Shown here: positions 44,208 through 52,800 of the stretch, piece after piece
Numbering within the stretch: the stretch's first letter is position 1
How the letters are laid out: every line of letters starts with the position of its first letter
DNA from: Streptomyces sp. CA-278952
GTDB taxonomy: Bacteria > Actinomycetota > Actinomycetes > Streptomycetales > Streptomycetaceae
NCBI RefSeq assembly: GCF_028747205.1
Contig: NZ_CP112880.1
Coordinates: 930,001-994,000, forward strand
Direction of reading: 5' to 3'
Length of the DNA: 64,000 nt
The notes under the pieces: model-generated
Database searches by the model: none
Seen by the model: the letters and a program-made list of their open reading frames with translations, nothing else
Told to the model about the DNA's origin: nothing
Program-made: the position numbers and the translations under genes

Positions 44208-44407
44208 GCGGTGCGCCCCCTGCTTCCCGCCGGCTCGCCCGGTATGCCCCTCCCGGGCACCGTCACGACCGATCGCGAGGATCAACGGTAGCCGCCCGGA
44301 GGGCGCGCTGACGGGCTGCCAGGAGAACGGGGAGACCGCCCGGTGCGTTCCGGCCACGGTCCGGGATGCTGGTGCGGGTACGGACGAAACACACCGAAGG
44401 AGTACCT

Positions 44408-45241
44408 GTGAGGGATCCGCAGCCGTTCACGCTCATCCCGGGAGCTGCCGACTCTCCGGTCCTCCTGCACGTCCCGCACGGGTCCCGTCGCATCCCGCGG
44501 AAGGTGCGCGAAGGGATCACGTTGGACGATGCCGCCCTGGAGCGCGAGCTCGACCACATCACCGACGCCCACACCGCCGAACTGGCGGCCGCGGCAACGG
44601 TGATCGCCCCGGCCTCCCCGTGGCGCTTCGTCAACAACCTGTCCCGGCTGGTCGTCGACCCGGAGCGCTTCCCGGACGAGCGGGAGGAGATGCTCGCCGT
44701 GGGCATGGGCGCCGTCTACACCCGCACCACCCACCGCGAACGGCTCCGCCCACCGGAGACGGACGCGGGCCCCTTGCTGGACGCGTACTTCCACCCGTAC
44801 GCCGACGCGATGACGAGAGCGGTCGAGGCGCGCATCGCCGCCGCCGGCCGGGCGGTGATCATCGACATCCACTCGTACCCGACCGTGCCCCTCCCCTACG
44901 AACTCCACGGCACCGGCCCCCGCCCTCCCGTCTGTCTGGGCACCGACCCGTTCCACACTCCGCCGGAGCTTCTCGCGGCGGCCCAGGGGGCGTTCGGGGG
45001 CCGATTCGGTCACGGTGGTCTCGGACGCGACACCCCGTTCGCGGGTACGTACGTCCCTCTGCGGCACTACGGAACGGACCGCCGGGTCACCGCGCTGATG
45101 ATCGAGATCCGCCGCGACACGTACATGAGCGAGCCGGGCGGCCCGGCGGGGCCGGGGCTCGACATGCTGGCCGGGGCGGTGGCGGAGCTGGTGGAGTCGC
45201 TCAGCCGGCCTTCTTCCAGTCCTGGCAACCGGTGGACTTGA
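44408..45241 (+). CDS. N-formylglutamate amidohydrolase
   Basis: A 277-residue zinc hydrolase of the FGase family, cleaving N-formyl-glutamate (histidine degradation) or related N-acyl amino acids. Motifs: LLHVPHGSRRIP with Zn-type His, ELDHITDAHTAELA, FVNNLSRLVVDPERF, VIIDIHSYPTVPLP and VTALMIEIRRDTYM. GTG chosen because GAAGGAG lies 6 bases before it. Its last 41 bases overlap the 3-prime end of the convergent broken surface-protein gene. No hut genes adjoin it. Confidence 0.88.
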   Translation: MRDPQPFTLIPGAADSPVLLHVPHGSRRIPRKVREGITLDDAALERELDHITDAHTAELAAAATVIAPASPWRFVNNLSRLVVDPERFPDEREEMLAVGMGAVYTRTTHRERLRPPETDAGPLLDAYFHPYADAMTRAVEARIAAAGRAVIIDIHSYPTVPLPYELHGTGPRPPVCLGTDPFHTPPELLAAAQGAFGGRFGHGGLGRDTPFAGTYVPLRHYGTDRRVTALMIEIRRDTYMSEPGGPAGPGLDMLAGAVAELVESLSRPSSSPGNRWT

Positions 45242-45660
45242 AGATCCCTCCCTTGTTGACGGTAACCCGCCCGCTGCCGGCCGGATTGCCGTTGGCGATG
45301 ATGGCGTCGAACTCCCCGCTGGAGTTCCTCGCCCCGCTCCCAGTAGCACGCGAAGGACTCACCGGGGCCGCCCGTCCTGTAGGTCCCGGTGCGCATCTCC
45401 TGCCCCACCAGGTATTCGCCGTCCCCGCCCACGGTGGTGGGCGGCCCCTTGGGCCTCGGCTGCTTCGGCGGCTTGGCGGTGACGGTGGCCGTCTTCGTGA
45501 CGGTGACCTCCGGGCCGGGCACCTCCACCTCCTTGGTCACGGTCTTGGTCACGGTGATCCTCGGAGTGGGACCGGCATCCGAGGCCTCTGCCCGGGACCG
45601 CACTGACCCACTGAGAGGCGTTCTGCGGGCGGCCCGTCGAACGCCGGCACGCCTACGCAC
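45201..45660 (-). pseudogene. Frameshifted, N-truncated surface/lipoprotein-like gene
   Basis: The readable part contains VTKTVTKEVEVPGPEVTVTK and VGGDGEYLVGQEMRTGTYRT, then FACYWERG, as in Streptomyces membrane proteins that end with a two-Cys domain. Near 45329-45338 the frame breaks: the expected continuation, NSSGEFDAIIANGNP and then STGCQDWKKAG before a stop at 45201, is encoded in the next frame. The N-terminal membrane segment expected for the family is also missing, replaced by unrelated residues next to IS debris. It is a pseudogene unless the shift is a sequencing error. Confidence 0.75.
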
Positions 45661-45766
45661 GCGTCCGACGCTTCGGCCTGAATCGGCACCACGAAGTCAC
45701 GTACCGACCACACTTGTACGTACCCGCCCCAATAGAGCGGGGGCCCGAAAGGAATCCGGGAACCCC

Positions 45767-45853
45767 TTGAACAGCAGCAAGCACCCGGAGCTGGCGAACC
45801 ACGCCTGGTCCATCGCCGACCTCCTGTGCGGCGACTACGAGCAGTCCGACTGC
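45767..45853 (+). pseudogene. hsdM: N-terminal remnant of type I restriction-modification methylase (hsdM)
   Basis: TTG start with AAAGGAA upstream encodes SKHPELANHAWSIADLLCGD and then YEQSDC, matching the conserved N-terminus of HsdM DNA methyltransferases (HAWSIADLLRGDYKQSxYG). Similarity stops at about 45853, exactly where a transposase fragment on the opposite strand begins. The rest of hsdM and its hsdS/hsdR partners are absent from the window, so this is a stub left after insertion and deletion. Confidence 0.7.
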
Positions 45854-46287
45854 CGACCGAACGGATCGGTGAGGACCTTCACGTTCATGCCGTGACGCTT
45901 GTGTTTCCCGGAGTAGTACGGGGTGTCGGCGGCGATCCGGTCGATCGGCAGGAGAGTGCCCGCCAGGATCGCGAACGCCTTGGTCCGGATGGTCTTCATC
46001 GCCTCGGTCAGGGCCGGGGCGATGGCGGCCAGGACGTCGACTACCTCGCGTATGCAGCGATAGACCGTCGCGATGCCGATGCGGAAGCCGGCGGCGAGTT
46101 GGGCACAGGTACCGCCGCACCGTAGGTGAGCCAGGGCGAGCAGGGCCTGTCGGCCTGCGGGCAGACGCCGCCAGCGCGCCCCGATCTCCCGCCGCCGGGC
46201 ATGCAGCCGAGCGCTCAGGTACTGCAAGGTGCGGCTGGACATCAACCGACGACGGGTAGACAAGCACGCGAGCTCCTGGTGAGGCAC
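45835..46287 (-). pseudogene. 5-prime fragment of an IS5-like transposase
   Basis: About 150 residues read as the N-terminal part of a DDE transposase with a helix-turn-helix (TCAQLAAGFRIGIATVYRCI) and the first catalytic region (LAGTLLPIDRIAADTPYYSG, KHKRHGMNVKVLTDPFGR). Translation then runs into hsdM-remnant DNA (QSDCS) and stops. The remaining two acidic residues and the right end are missing. GTG at 46287 is the likely original start. Not active. Confidence 0.75.
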
Positions 46288-46501
46288 GGTGGATCTTGGT
46301 CGTGACACCTCATACCAGCAGCTTCATCGCGTTGCAGCGCCGCCCAACTGACGGACATCGCCGACAGGTTGAAATCAGCTCAAGGACCTATGCTGGGAAG
46401 CAACTGTGCCCGGCGCCAGGTGGCGAAGGGCATGGCTTCCACGTGACACCCCGCCCAGGGAGACACCCCACATCTAGCCGATCCAGGGAGGACACCCACT
46501 C

Positions 46502-46801
46502 ATGGCCAAGACCACCCAGCTCCGCACCTATACCGTCCGCGACGGTCTGCTGGACGAGTGGGTGGCAAGGTGGAAGACCGACATCGTGCCACTGCGGGTG
46601 GAGTTGGGGTTCACGATCGGTGGGGCCTGGGTCGACCGCGAGCGCAACCAGTTTGTATGGCTGGTCTCCTACGACGGCCCGGAGACGTTCGCGGAGCGCA
46701 ACGCGATGTACTGGGCCTCGCCCGCCCGCAAGGCGATGGGCCTCGATCCGGATGACTACCTCGTCAGCACCGACGACCGGACGGTGGAAGAGCGGTACTG
46801 A
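46502..46801 (+). CDS. NIPSNAP-like dimeric alpha/beta-barrel protein
   Basis: A 99-residue protein, QLRTYTVRDGLLDEWVARWK to the C-terminus, with the NIPSNAP/ABM pattern (R-x-Y at the start, FVWLVSYDGPETFAERNAMY). The RBS CAGGGAGGA lies 8 bases before ATG. It is compact and intact in a decayed neighbourhood. Biological role unknown; relatives include small enzymes and ligand-binding proteins. Confidence 0.8.
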   Translation: MAKTTQLRTYTVRDGLLDEWVARWKTDIVPLRVELGFTIGGAWVDRERNQFVWLVSYDGPETFAERNAMYWASPARKAMGLDPDDYLVSTDDRTVEERY

Positions 46802-46814
46802 GTCGGCGGTCCGG

Positions 46815-49800
46815 CTACGCCATGGGCAGCAGGTGTCGTCGTCGTTCGTCCTCGTCGAGGGTACGGAAGACGCGCCCTCGGGCGTGGGCTTCGAGCTGGT
46901 CGTAGTCGGGGTCGGCGTGCCAGATGCGAGCGGTTCCGTCGAAGGATGCGGTGAGCAGCAAGGTGCTGTCACGAGACCAGGCGACCGAGGACACCTTGTC
47001 CTGGTGGACGCCTACGACTGCGACCTCCTCGAAGGTGTCGGCGCGCCAGACACGTACAGTCCGGTCGTCCGAGCCGCTGGCGATGAAGCGACCGTCGGAA
47101 GACCAGGCCACGCAACGGACCCGCCCCTCGTGGCCCTTGAGCACATCGAGACGGCGGCCCGTGTTGACCTCCCACACCGCCACCGTCCAGTCGCCGGAGG
47201 CGGTGGCGATCCGTTGTTCGTCCGGGGACCAAGTCACGTCGTCGACGTAATTGTCGTGGCCTCGCAGGACGGTGAGCTGCCGGCTCTCCGCGACGTCCCA
47301 GAGGCGGCAGGTACGGTCGTCCGATGCGCTGGCGAGGAATCGCCCGCCGGGCGACCACGCGATGCTTCCCACCCAGTCCTGGTGGCCGGTGAGCGTGGCG
47401 AGTTCGGTTCCGGTGTCCGCCTCTCGTACACGTACGGTGCTGTCGTGTCCGCCAGTGGCGATACGGCGGCCGTCCGGTGACCAAGCGCACGATTCGACGA
47501 CCTCCCCCCGCTGTTCGACCAGCACCGTGCCGGCCTCGTCCAGGATGCGAAAGAGGCCGTCGTTCGTACTGAGCGCGAGCCTGCCGTCTCGGGGAATCGG
47601 GGACCACGCCACGCTCCAGACCCGGTCGTCAAACCTCAGCGGTTCCCCTGCGGGGGCCCCGTCGCGGGAGGACCAGTGGCGCACGGTCGCGTCGTCGCAG
47701 GCGGTGGCAATCCGTAGTTCGTCGGCGGACCAGGATGCCTGGTTCACCGGGCCGCAGTGGCCGTCGGCCGCGACGACCTCCGCTCCTCGTGGCCGTAGGT
47801 CCCACACGATCGCCGAACCGTCGGTCGAACTCGTGGCGAGCTGGGTGCCGGAGGGCGACCAGGTCACACCCCAGACCGTGTCACTGTGGCCCCGCAGCAC
47901 GACCAGCACCTTCGCGTCATGGGCGCTGACAAGGCGCACGGTGTGGTCCGAGGACGCGGAGGCGAGGGCACTGCTGTCCGGGGACCAGGCCAGGTTCCAC
48001 ACGTAGTCGGTGTGGCCGCGCAGCAGAAGCCGCAGTGCACCGGTCCCGGCGTCCCAGATGCGGGCCGTGTGGTCACCCGACCCTGTGGCGATCGAAAGTC
48101 CGTCCGGTGACCAGGCGACACCTTCAACGAAGTCCGTGTGTCCTTCCAGAACCACGGCGGCCGTGCCTGCGGCAAGGTCCCACACGCGGGCCGTCTGGTC
48201 GTGCGATGCCGAGGCGAGTCGGGTGCTGTCGGGCGACCAGGTGACGCCCCAGACGTCATTCCTGTGCCCCTCCAGGTCCTGCACGAGGATCCCTGTCCCG
48301 GCCTCCCATACGCGTACAACACAGTCCTTCGAACTGGCTGCCACATACCGCCCATCGGGCGACCAGGCCACCTGTCTCACGATGTCTGTAGGACCTGTCA
48401 GCAACCGAACTGGCTCGCCCGAAACGGCGTCCCAGATGCGTACGACACGTTCTCGCCCAGCGGTCGCGACGTATGCAGAATCCGGCGACCATGCGACCGA
48501 CTCGACCATCGCTCCGTCGGACGGCAGGACGAGCAGCGGCTGTCCGGACAGGGCGTCCAGCACGCGGGCGCTGCCGTCGCGCGACGCGGTGGCCAGTCGT
48601 CGGCCGTCCGGGGCCCAGGCGATGTGGCGTACGGTATCCGTGTGCACGTCCACTCGTGTACGCATATGGCTCGCCGCGAGCGCCGCCATGAGGCCGCGGC
48701 GGGCCGAAGGTGTGGGCGTGCATTCACCCAGGGCTGCCAGGGACAGGAGTACGGCTCGCTCAGGATGCGATTCGGCGCTGCCCATCGCGTACTGGCCGAT
48801 GCTGTCCGACACACGGCGGAGGAAGGCTAGATCGCGTAGCTGCGAGGACTGGACGAGCACGCGGACCGGCTCCGGGGCGATGCCGGATTCCTCCAGCGCG
48901 GTGAGCCTGCGCTGGGCCAGGGTGAGCCGCTCCCCGGTGAGAAGGTAGTCGACGCTTCGGCCGGAACATTCCCAGTCCTCGGCCCACCGCTCCAGCTCGG
49001 CGCGCTCACGCAGTTGTTCCGCGCGGGACTCGACCTCCTGGCGCAGCGGAGCCCACTGACGAAACAGCGCCTCGTGCGTCACCTGCGCGTATGGCGCCTC
49101 CTGGCCGGTGGTTCCGCCGCCGGCCACGTCTGACACCAGCAGCCGCGCATCGACGAAGGCGTCGACGACGCGCCGTTCTCGCTCGGTGAGCGCGGACAGA
49201 GGGACACGCTTTCGGGCCACTTCCTGTCCCTGGACCGTGACGAACATGAGGAGGACCCGCAGGACGAATGCGGTCCCGCCGACCTGGTCCAGTTCGGACA
49301 TTGTGTGGTCCGCCTGCCGTGCGAGGGCGCCCGCCACGCCTCCGAGGTCACGGTACAGCTCTTCGGTGACCATCCCGCCGGGGCCGGAGGCGAAGTAGAT
49401 CTCCTGAAGGAGGTAGGCAAGCAGCGGCAGGGCGTCATCCGTGCCGACGTCGTCGACGATGGTGTCGACGACCCCCGGTGCGAAGGAGAGGTCCACCAGT
49501 GCGGCGGGGCGTTCAACGACCTGCGCGAACTGGGTCCTTCCGAGTGCGCCGACGGTAACGGGGTGCTGGCAGATCTCAGCGTGTCCCGTGGCCAGGATCC
49601 GGCCGAGGAAGTCCACCCGGAGTGTGGCCAGTACGCGGACACTTGAGTCCTGCTCCACGCAGAGGCGAAGTGCGTCGAGGAACTGGGCTCGCTCCCGATC
49701 ACCGGCCAGGGTGATGACCTCCTCGAACTGGTCCACCACCAGCAGCACACGCCGGAACCGACCGCCGCGCAGGCGGTTCAGTTCGGCCCGCAGCGCGGCC

Positions 49801-50369
49801 GGGCCCTGCCGAAGCCGGCGTAGGACCGCACTCGCGGATTCTTGCTCTCCACCTGCGGACGCGATGGCCGCGGCCATCGCACCCAGCGGATTCGTCCCCG
49901 GGGAGAACGCGGGCACCAGCGTCCATCGGCGATCCCGTAACCGGGGCATCACTCCCGCTCTGACCAATGAGGACTTTCCGCTTCCGGATGCGCCGACAAG
50001 CACCAGGAACCGGTCGGTCGGACTATCCGGCGAAGTGTGCAGCCTGCGTGTCAACTCGGTCGCCAGGACATCCCGGCCGAAGTACGCGGCAGCCTCGTCC
50101 TCCGCGAAGGCATCCAGGCCGGGGTAGGGAACTCGGTCACGCGGCCAGTCGACCCGCGGCAGCGCCGGATTCTCCAGCCGGTACACAACCACCTGGCCCA
50201 CTACCATCGCGACGACCAGCAAACCGATGGCGGGGACGGAAGCCTGCTGGATGGTCTGCAACAGCCACGGAGCTTCGTCGACGCCAGTGGCGTAATTCGT
50301 GACGATACCGAGCAGGCTCGCGACCAGTACCAGCATCACCTGAAGCGCGAGTTGCAGGCGCTGCCTCAT
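46815..50369 (-). CDS. nSTAND1 NTPase with 14 WD40 repeats, membrane-anchored
   Basis: A 1184-residue protein. Two N-terminal hydrophobic helices (about 8-28 and 45-62) suggest membrane anchoring. They are followed by VPYPGLDAFAEDEAAAYFGR, the entry to an nSTAND1 NTPase with Walker A LVGASGSGKSSLVRAGV (about 125) and Walker B-like RRVLLVVDQFEEV. The C-terminal half carries 14 WD repeats, enough for two seven-bladed propellers, from VDVHTDTVRHIAWAPDG to VGVHQDKVSSVAW. The architecture is typical of bacterial NLR-like sensor/scaffold proteins. No effector domain is apparent in the protein itself. Confidence 0.88.
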   Translation of the reverse strand: MRQRLQLALQVMLVLVASLLGIVTNYATGVDEAPWLLQTIQQASVPAIGLLVVAMVVGQVVVYRLENPALPRVDWPRDRVPYPGLDAFAEDEAAAYFGRDVLATELTRRLHTSPDSPTDRFLVLVGASGSGKSSLVRAGVMPRLRDRRWTLVPAFSPGTNPLGAMAAAIASAGGEQESASAVLRRLRQGPAALRAELNRLRGGRFRRVLLVVDQFEEVITLAGDRERAQFLDALRLCVEQDSSVRVLATLRVDFLGRILATGHAEICQHPVTVGALGRTQFAQVVERPAALVDLSFAPGVVDTIVDDVGTDDALPLLAYLLQEIYFASGPGGMVTEELYRDLGGVAGALARQADHTMSELDQVGGTAFVLRVLLMFVTVQGQEVARKRVPLSALTERERRVVDAFVDARLLVSDVAGGGTTGQEAPYAQVTHEALFRQWAPLRQEVESRAEQLRERAELERWAEDWECSGRSVDYLLTGERLTLAQRRLTALEESGIAPEPVRVLVQSSQLRDLAFLRRVSDSIGQYAMGSAESHPERAVLLSLAALGECTPTPSARRGLMAALAASHMRTRVDVHTDTVRHIAWAPDGRRLATASRDGSARVLDALSGQPLLVLPSDGAMVESVAWSPDSAYVATAGRERVVRIWDAVSGEPVRLLTGPTDIVRQVAWSPDGRYVAASSKDCVVRVWEAGTGILVQDLEGHRNDVWGVTWSPDSTRLASASHDQTARVWDLAAGTAAVVLEGHTDFVEGVAWSPDGLSIATGSGDHTARIWDAGTGALRLLLRGHTDYVWNLAWSPDSSALASASSDHTVRLVSAHDAKVLVVLRGHSDTVWGVTWSPSGTQLATSSTDGSAIVWDLRPRGAEVVAADGHCGPVNQASWSADELRIATACDDATVRHWSSRDGAPAGEPLRFDDRVWSVAWSPIPRDGRLALSTNDGLFRILDEAGTVLVEQRGEVVESCAWSPDGRRIATGGHDSTVRVREADTGTELATLTGHQDWVGSIAWSPGGRFLASASDDRTCRLWDVAESRQLTVLRGHDNYVDDVTWSPDEQRIATASGDWTVAVWEVNTGRRLDVLKGHEGRVRCVAWSSDGRFIASGSDDRTVRVWRADTFEEVAVVGVHQDKVSSVAWSRDSTLLLTASFDGTARIWHADPDYDQLEAHARGRVFRTLDEDERRRHLLPMA

Positions 50370-50463
50370 GACGCACCGATGGTTGGTCCGTCATCGCTCC
50401 GCAGCACTGTGTGCCCCCCATTTGTTGTTGCCCCAACTATCCTGAGGCCCGCAGCAGTCGATC

Positions 50464-50949
50464 TCAACAATGCGTGACAGAACAAGCCATCCGCGCGGTC
50501 AAGGCTGCCTGATTCGAGCCGGAGGCACCCTGAGACCCCAGGGTGCGGCGGCGGCCGTCTTTGGCGACGAGACCAACTGCGGACTCGACAAGAGCTTCCG
50601 GTCCAGCCTGGACCGCTGACACCCGTCGGGCGGCCTGGCAGATGATCCGCCGCGACGAGGGCGTTGACGAGTAGTCGCCCTTACGCGGGAGGGCCCCACG
50701 GCGCGCCGTACGGGCGGTGCGGTGGGGCCCTCGGGCTGTCTCTGCGCCGCAGACAGCTGGCCGTCGAACGAACGCCGCCCATGCCTCAGGGCTAAGCGCC
50801 ACTATGGGGCCTTGGACCTGCTTCGAGTCGCGCACGAGTACGTGCGTGGGCATCGAGGCAACCTCCAGGCATTCGCCGCCTTCAGCACCGCTGTAGCTGC
50901 TCTTGAACCAAGACAGCTCCTGTGCCGCACCAGCATCCATGGTCTTCAT
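50464..50949 (-). CDS. DUF397 protein with abnormal C-terminal extension
   Basis: The first 65 codons form a standard DUF397 protein (SWFKSSYSGAEGGECLEVA, HVLVRDSKQVQGPIVALSPE, AWAAFV), normally the whole gene and paired with an XRE regulator; none is adjacent. The frame then continues about 95 residues of Arg-rich sequence across a terminator-like hairpin (50690-50733), so the native stop was probably lost by frameshift or deletion. ATG at 50949 with GGGGAGA upstream. Treat the extension as non-native. Confidence 0.6.
   Translation of the reverse strand: MKTMDAGAAQELSWFKSSYSGAEGGECLEVASMPTHVLVRDSKQVQGPIVALSPEAWAAFVRRPAVCGAETARGPHRTARTARRGALPRKGDYSSTPSSRRIICQAARRVSAVQAGPEALVESAVGLVAKDGRRRTLGSQGASGSNQAALTARMACSVTHC
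50690..50733 (-). terminator. Terminator-like hairpin inside the DUF397 reading frame
   Basis: GAGGGCCCCAC (50690-50700) and GTGGGGCCCTC (50723-50733) are perfect 11-bp arms; the loop contains GGCGCGCC. Its place in a nominal coding region suggests the DUF397 gene originally ended before it. Confidence 0.55.
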
Positions 50950-51083
50950 AGCTCTCCCCGCCGCTTCTCGACGAACGGCAGGGACTCTCGTGGTGTGAGA
51001 GCCTGCGACCGGATGATTCCACAGCGAGCTGCCACTGCACGCTTCTCTGCACTTCACCCGTTCGAGTGTGACGTCGTCCGCAC

Positions 51084-51380
51084 TCACTCCCCAGCCGCCA
51101 GGACGGGCCGGTGCAGGTCGAGCTGGTCGATGACGGCGAGGACGTCGGCGACGTACGCGGCGCGGCTCACTTCAGGCGGGAAGCGCTCGCTGGCGCCGTG
51201 GCCACGCTGGTCGACGGCGATCACCTGGTAGCGAGGGCTCAGGGGCTGGGCGAGGGTGTCCCATTCGCCTGCGTGGCCGACCAGTCCGTGCAGGAGGACG
51301 ACGGGCGGCCCCGAGCCGCCCCAGTCGCGGCAGGACAGTCGGACGCCATCGCGTTCCACTGTGCGTTCGAGCCAGGTCAC
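51084..51380 (-). pseudogene. Truncated alpha/beta hydrolase
   Basis: 98 residues cover only the N-terminal third of an alpha/beta hydrolase: PPVVLLHGLVGHAGEWDTLA (oxyanion region) and VIAVDQRGHGASERF. The frame stops (LAAGE) just where the nucleophile elbow GxSxG would follow (HRPVLAAGE), so the catalytic Ser, Asp and His are missing. It lies 35 bases after the HxlR gene on the same strand, and the sequence after its stop is unrelated. Non-functional remnant. Confidence 0.8.
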
Positions 51381-51415
51381 AGGTCTTCTTCCGGCGTCGT
51401 CGGAGGAGGCGTCAA

Positions 51416-52063
51416 TCAGAAGCGGAACATCTCCGCGAACCGGCCGAGGAGAGTGGGATCGCCTTCCACACGCACGCTGCCGTCGGCAAGTACGTCGGTG
51501 GGGGTCTTGCTGCCACTCATCAACTCGCGGATCGGGTGGCCGGACAGCCGTTCAATGACCAGGTCGGGTGCGGGATGCATGCCGGGGCCGACAGCGAGCG
51601 AACCGTCGGTGATCTGCAGGTGGAGGGTGAACTCGCCCATGCGGGCCTCGAAGCCGACGGTGGCGCCGTGGGCCTGTTCGGGCCGGAAGGTGGTGCGGAA
51701 GGACATGGCCACCGCTTCGGCAGTGATGGCTTCGCCGGGGCGGGGCTCGGTCATCGTCCTCGCGCCCCAGCGGCCCAGCGCGATGAGCGCCGGTTCAAGA
51801 TCCCGACCGTATTCGGTGAGCTCGTAGACGACCGCGCGCTCGGGGTGCGGCAATGCACGGCGGGTGGCCAGTCCTGCCTCTTCGAGTTGCTTCAGGCGAG
51901 TCGAGAGGATGTTGGTGGGGATGGCGGGCAGGCCCTTGCGCAGGTCCGTGTAGCGCTGAGGCCCGTTGAGCAGGTTACGGACGATCAGCACGGCCCATCG
52001 TTCGCCGATCATCTCCATCGCGCGGGCCAGGCCGCAGAACTGTCCGTATTCGCGAGTCGCCAT
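51416..52063 (-). CDS. HxlR-family transcriptional regulator with SCP2-like domain
   Basis: A 215-residue regulator. The N-terminal HxlR winged helix (1-110) has MIGERWAVLIVRNLLNGPQR, IPTNILSTRLKQLEEAG and AVVYELTEYGRDLEPAL. The C-terminal half (about 125-210) resembles an SCP2/sterol-carrier domain (EFTLHLQITDGSLAVGPG, ELMSGSKTPTDVLADG) that may bind a hydrophobic ligand. It diverges from the DHFR-like gene; the intergenic region carries a candidate operator. It is probably the repressor of that gene. Confidence 0.85.
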   Translation of the reverse strand: MATREYGQFCGLARAMEMIGERWAVLIVRNLLNGPQRYTDLRKGLPAIPTNILSTRLKQLEEAGLATRRALPHPERAVVYELTEYGRDLEPALIALGRWGARTMTEPRPGEAITAEAVAMSFRTTFRPEQAHGATVGFEARMGEFTLHLQITDGSLAVGPGMHPAPDLVIERLSGHPIRELMSGSKTPTDVLADGSVRVEGDPTLLGRFAEMFRF

Positions 52064-52101
52064 GATGCAAATCCTAACCCAAGATTCGATTGACAAAGCG
52101 T

Positions 52102-52118
52102 GCTTGCAAAAGACAAGC
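52102..52118. promoter_or_regulatory. Candidate HxlR operator
   Basis: GCTTG (52102-52106) and CAAGC (52114-52118) flank a 7-base centre in the 113-bp divergent region, just after a TTGACA hexamer at 52090-52095 that could be the -35 of the DHFR-like gene. Placement is consistent with HxlR autoregulation. Confidence 0.4.
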
Positions 52119-52176
52119 TCACTTCTCATTCGGCTGCGGCTAGGTTCCGCAGGAAACTCTTCCGAGGAGTGATCGC

Positions 52177-52736
52177 ATGACCGCGGAACGCAGGATCGTG
52201 GCAGGGCTGTTCGTCTCGATGGACGGCGTGGTGGAAGCTCCGGAGAAGTGGGGCATGCCCTACAACACTGGCGAGACGGCCGAGGCGGTGACGCGGCTGT
52301 TCGACGACGCTGACACCGCCCTGCTGGGCCGCAGCACCTATCAGATGTGGAGCTCGTGCTTCCCGCAGTCACCAGCGAGCAGGTGCCCACCGCCGACTGG
52401 CTGAACGCCGCTCCGAAGTACGTCGTCTCCTCCACCCTCACCGAGGTCGGCCAGTGGCAGGGCAGCCACCTGATCACCGGCGCCGACATCGCCGGACAGA
52501 TCCAGGCCCTCAAGCAGCAGCCCGGCGGCAACATCAACGTCGGCGGCAGCATCACCCTCGTCCAGTGGCTCATGAGCAACGGCCTCCTGGACGACCTCTA
52601 CCTGCAGATCGCCCCCGTCATCGCCGGCACCGGCCGCACCCTCGCCGACGACGAACAGATCCCCATGCACCTCGTCAGCACGCGCGCCTTCGCCAACGGC
52701 GTCATCGAAACCCACTACACCCCCGAGTCGCGCTGA
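52177..52736 (+). pseudogene. Frameshifted dihydrofolate reductase-family (RibD C-terminal-like) gene
   Basis: The first frame starts MTAERRIVAGLFVSMDGVVE with GAGGAG upstream and runs to TALLGRSTYQMWSSCFPQ. Similarity then jumps to the next frame (VTSEQVPTADWLNAAPKYVV, GGNINVGGSITLVQWLMSNG, APVIAGTGRTLADD) and ends at 52736. The shift is near 52365-52372, a one-base loss. All domain parts are present, so the break is recent or a sequencing error. If real, the product would be truncated at 75 residues. The upstream HxlR gene is divergent. Confidence 0.85.
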
Positions 52737-52800
52737 CCCCGCCTGCCCGCCCACTCCGCCCACTCCGCCCCCTCCGCCCACGACCAGGAGAGACCTCCAT

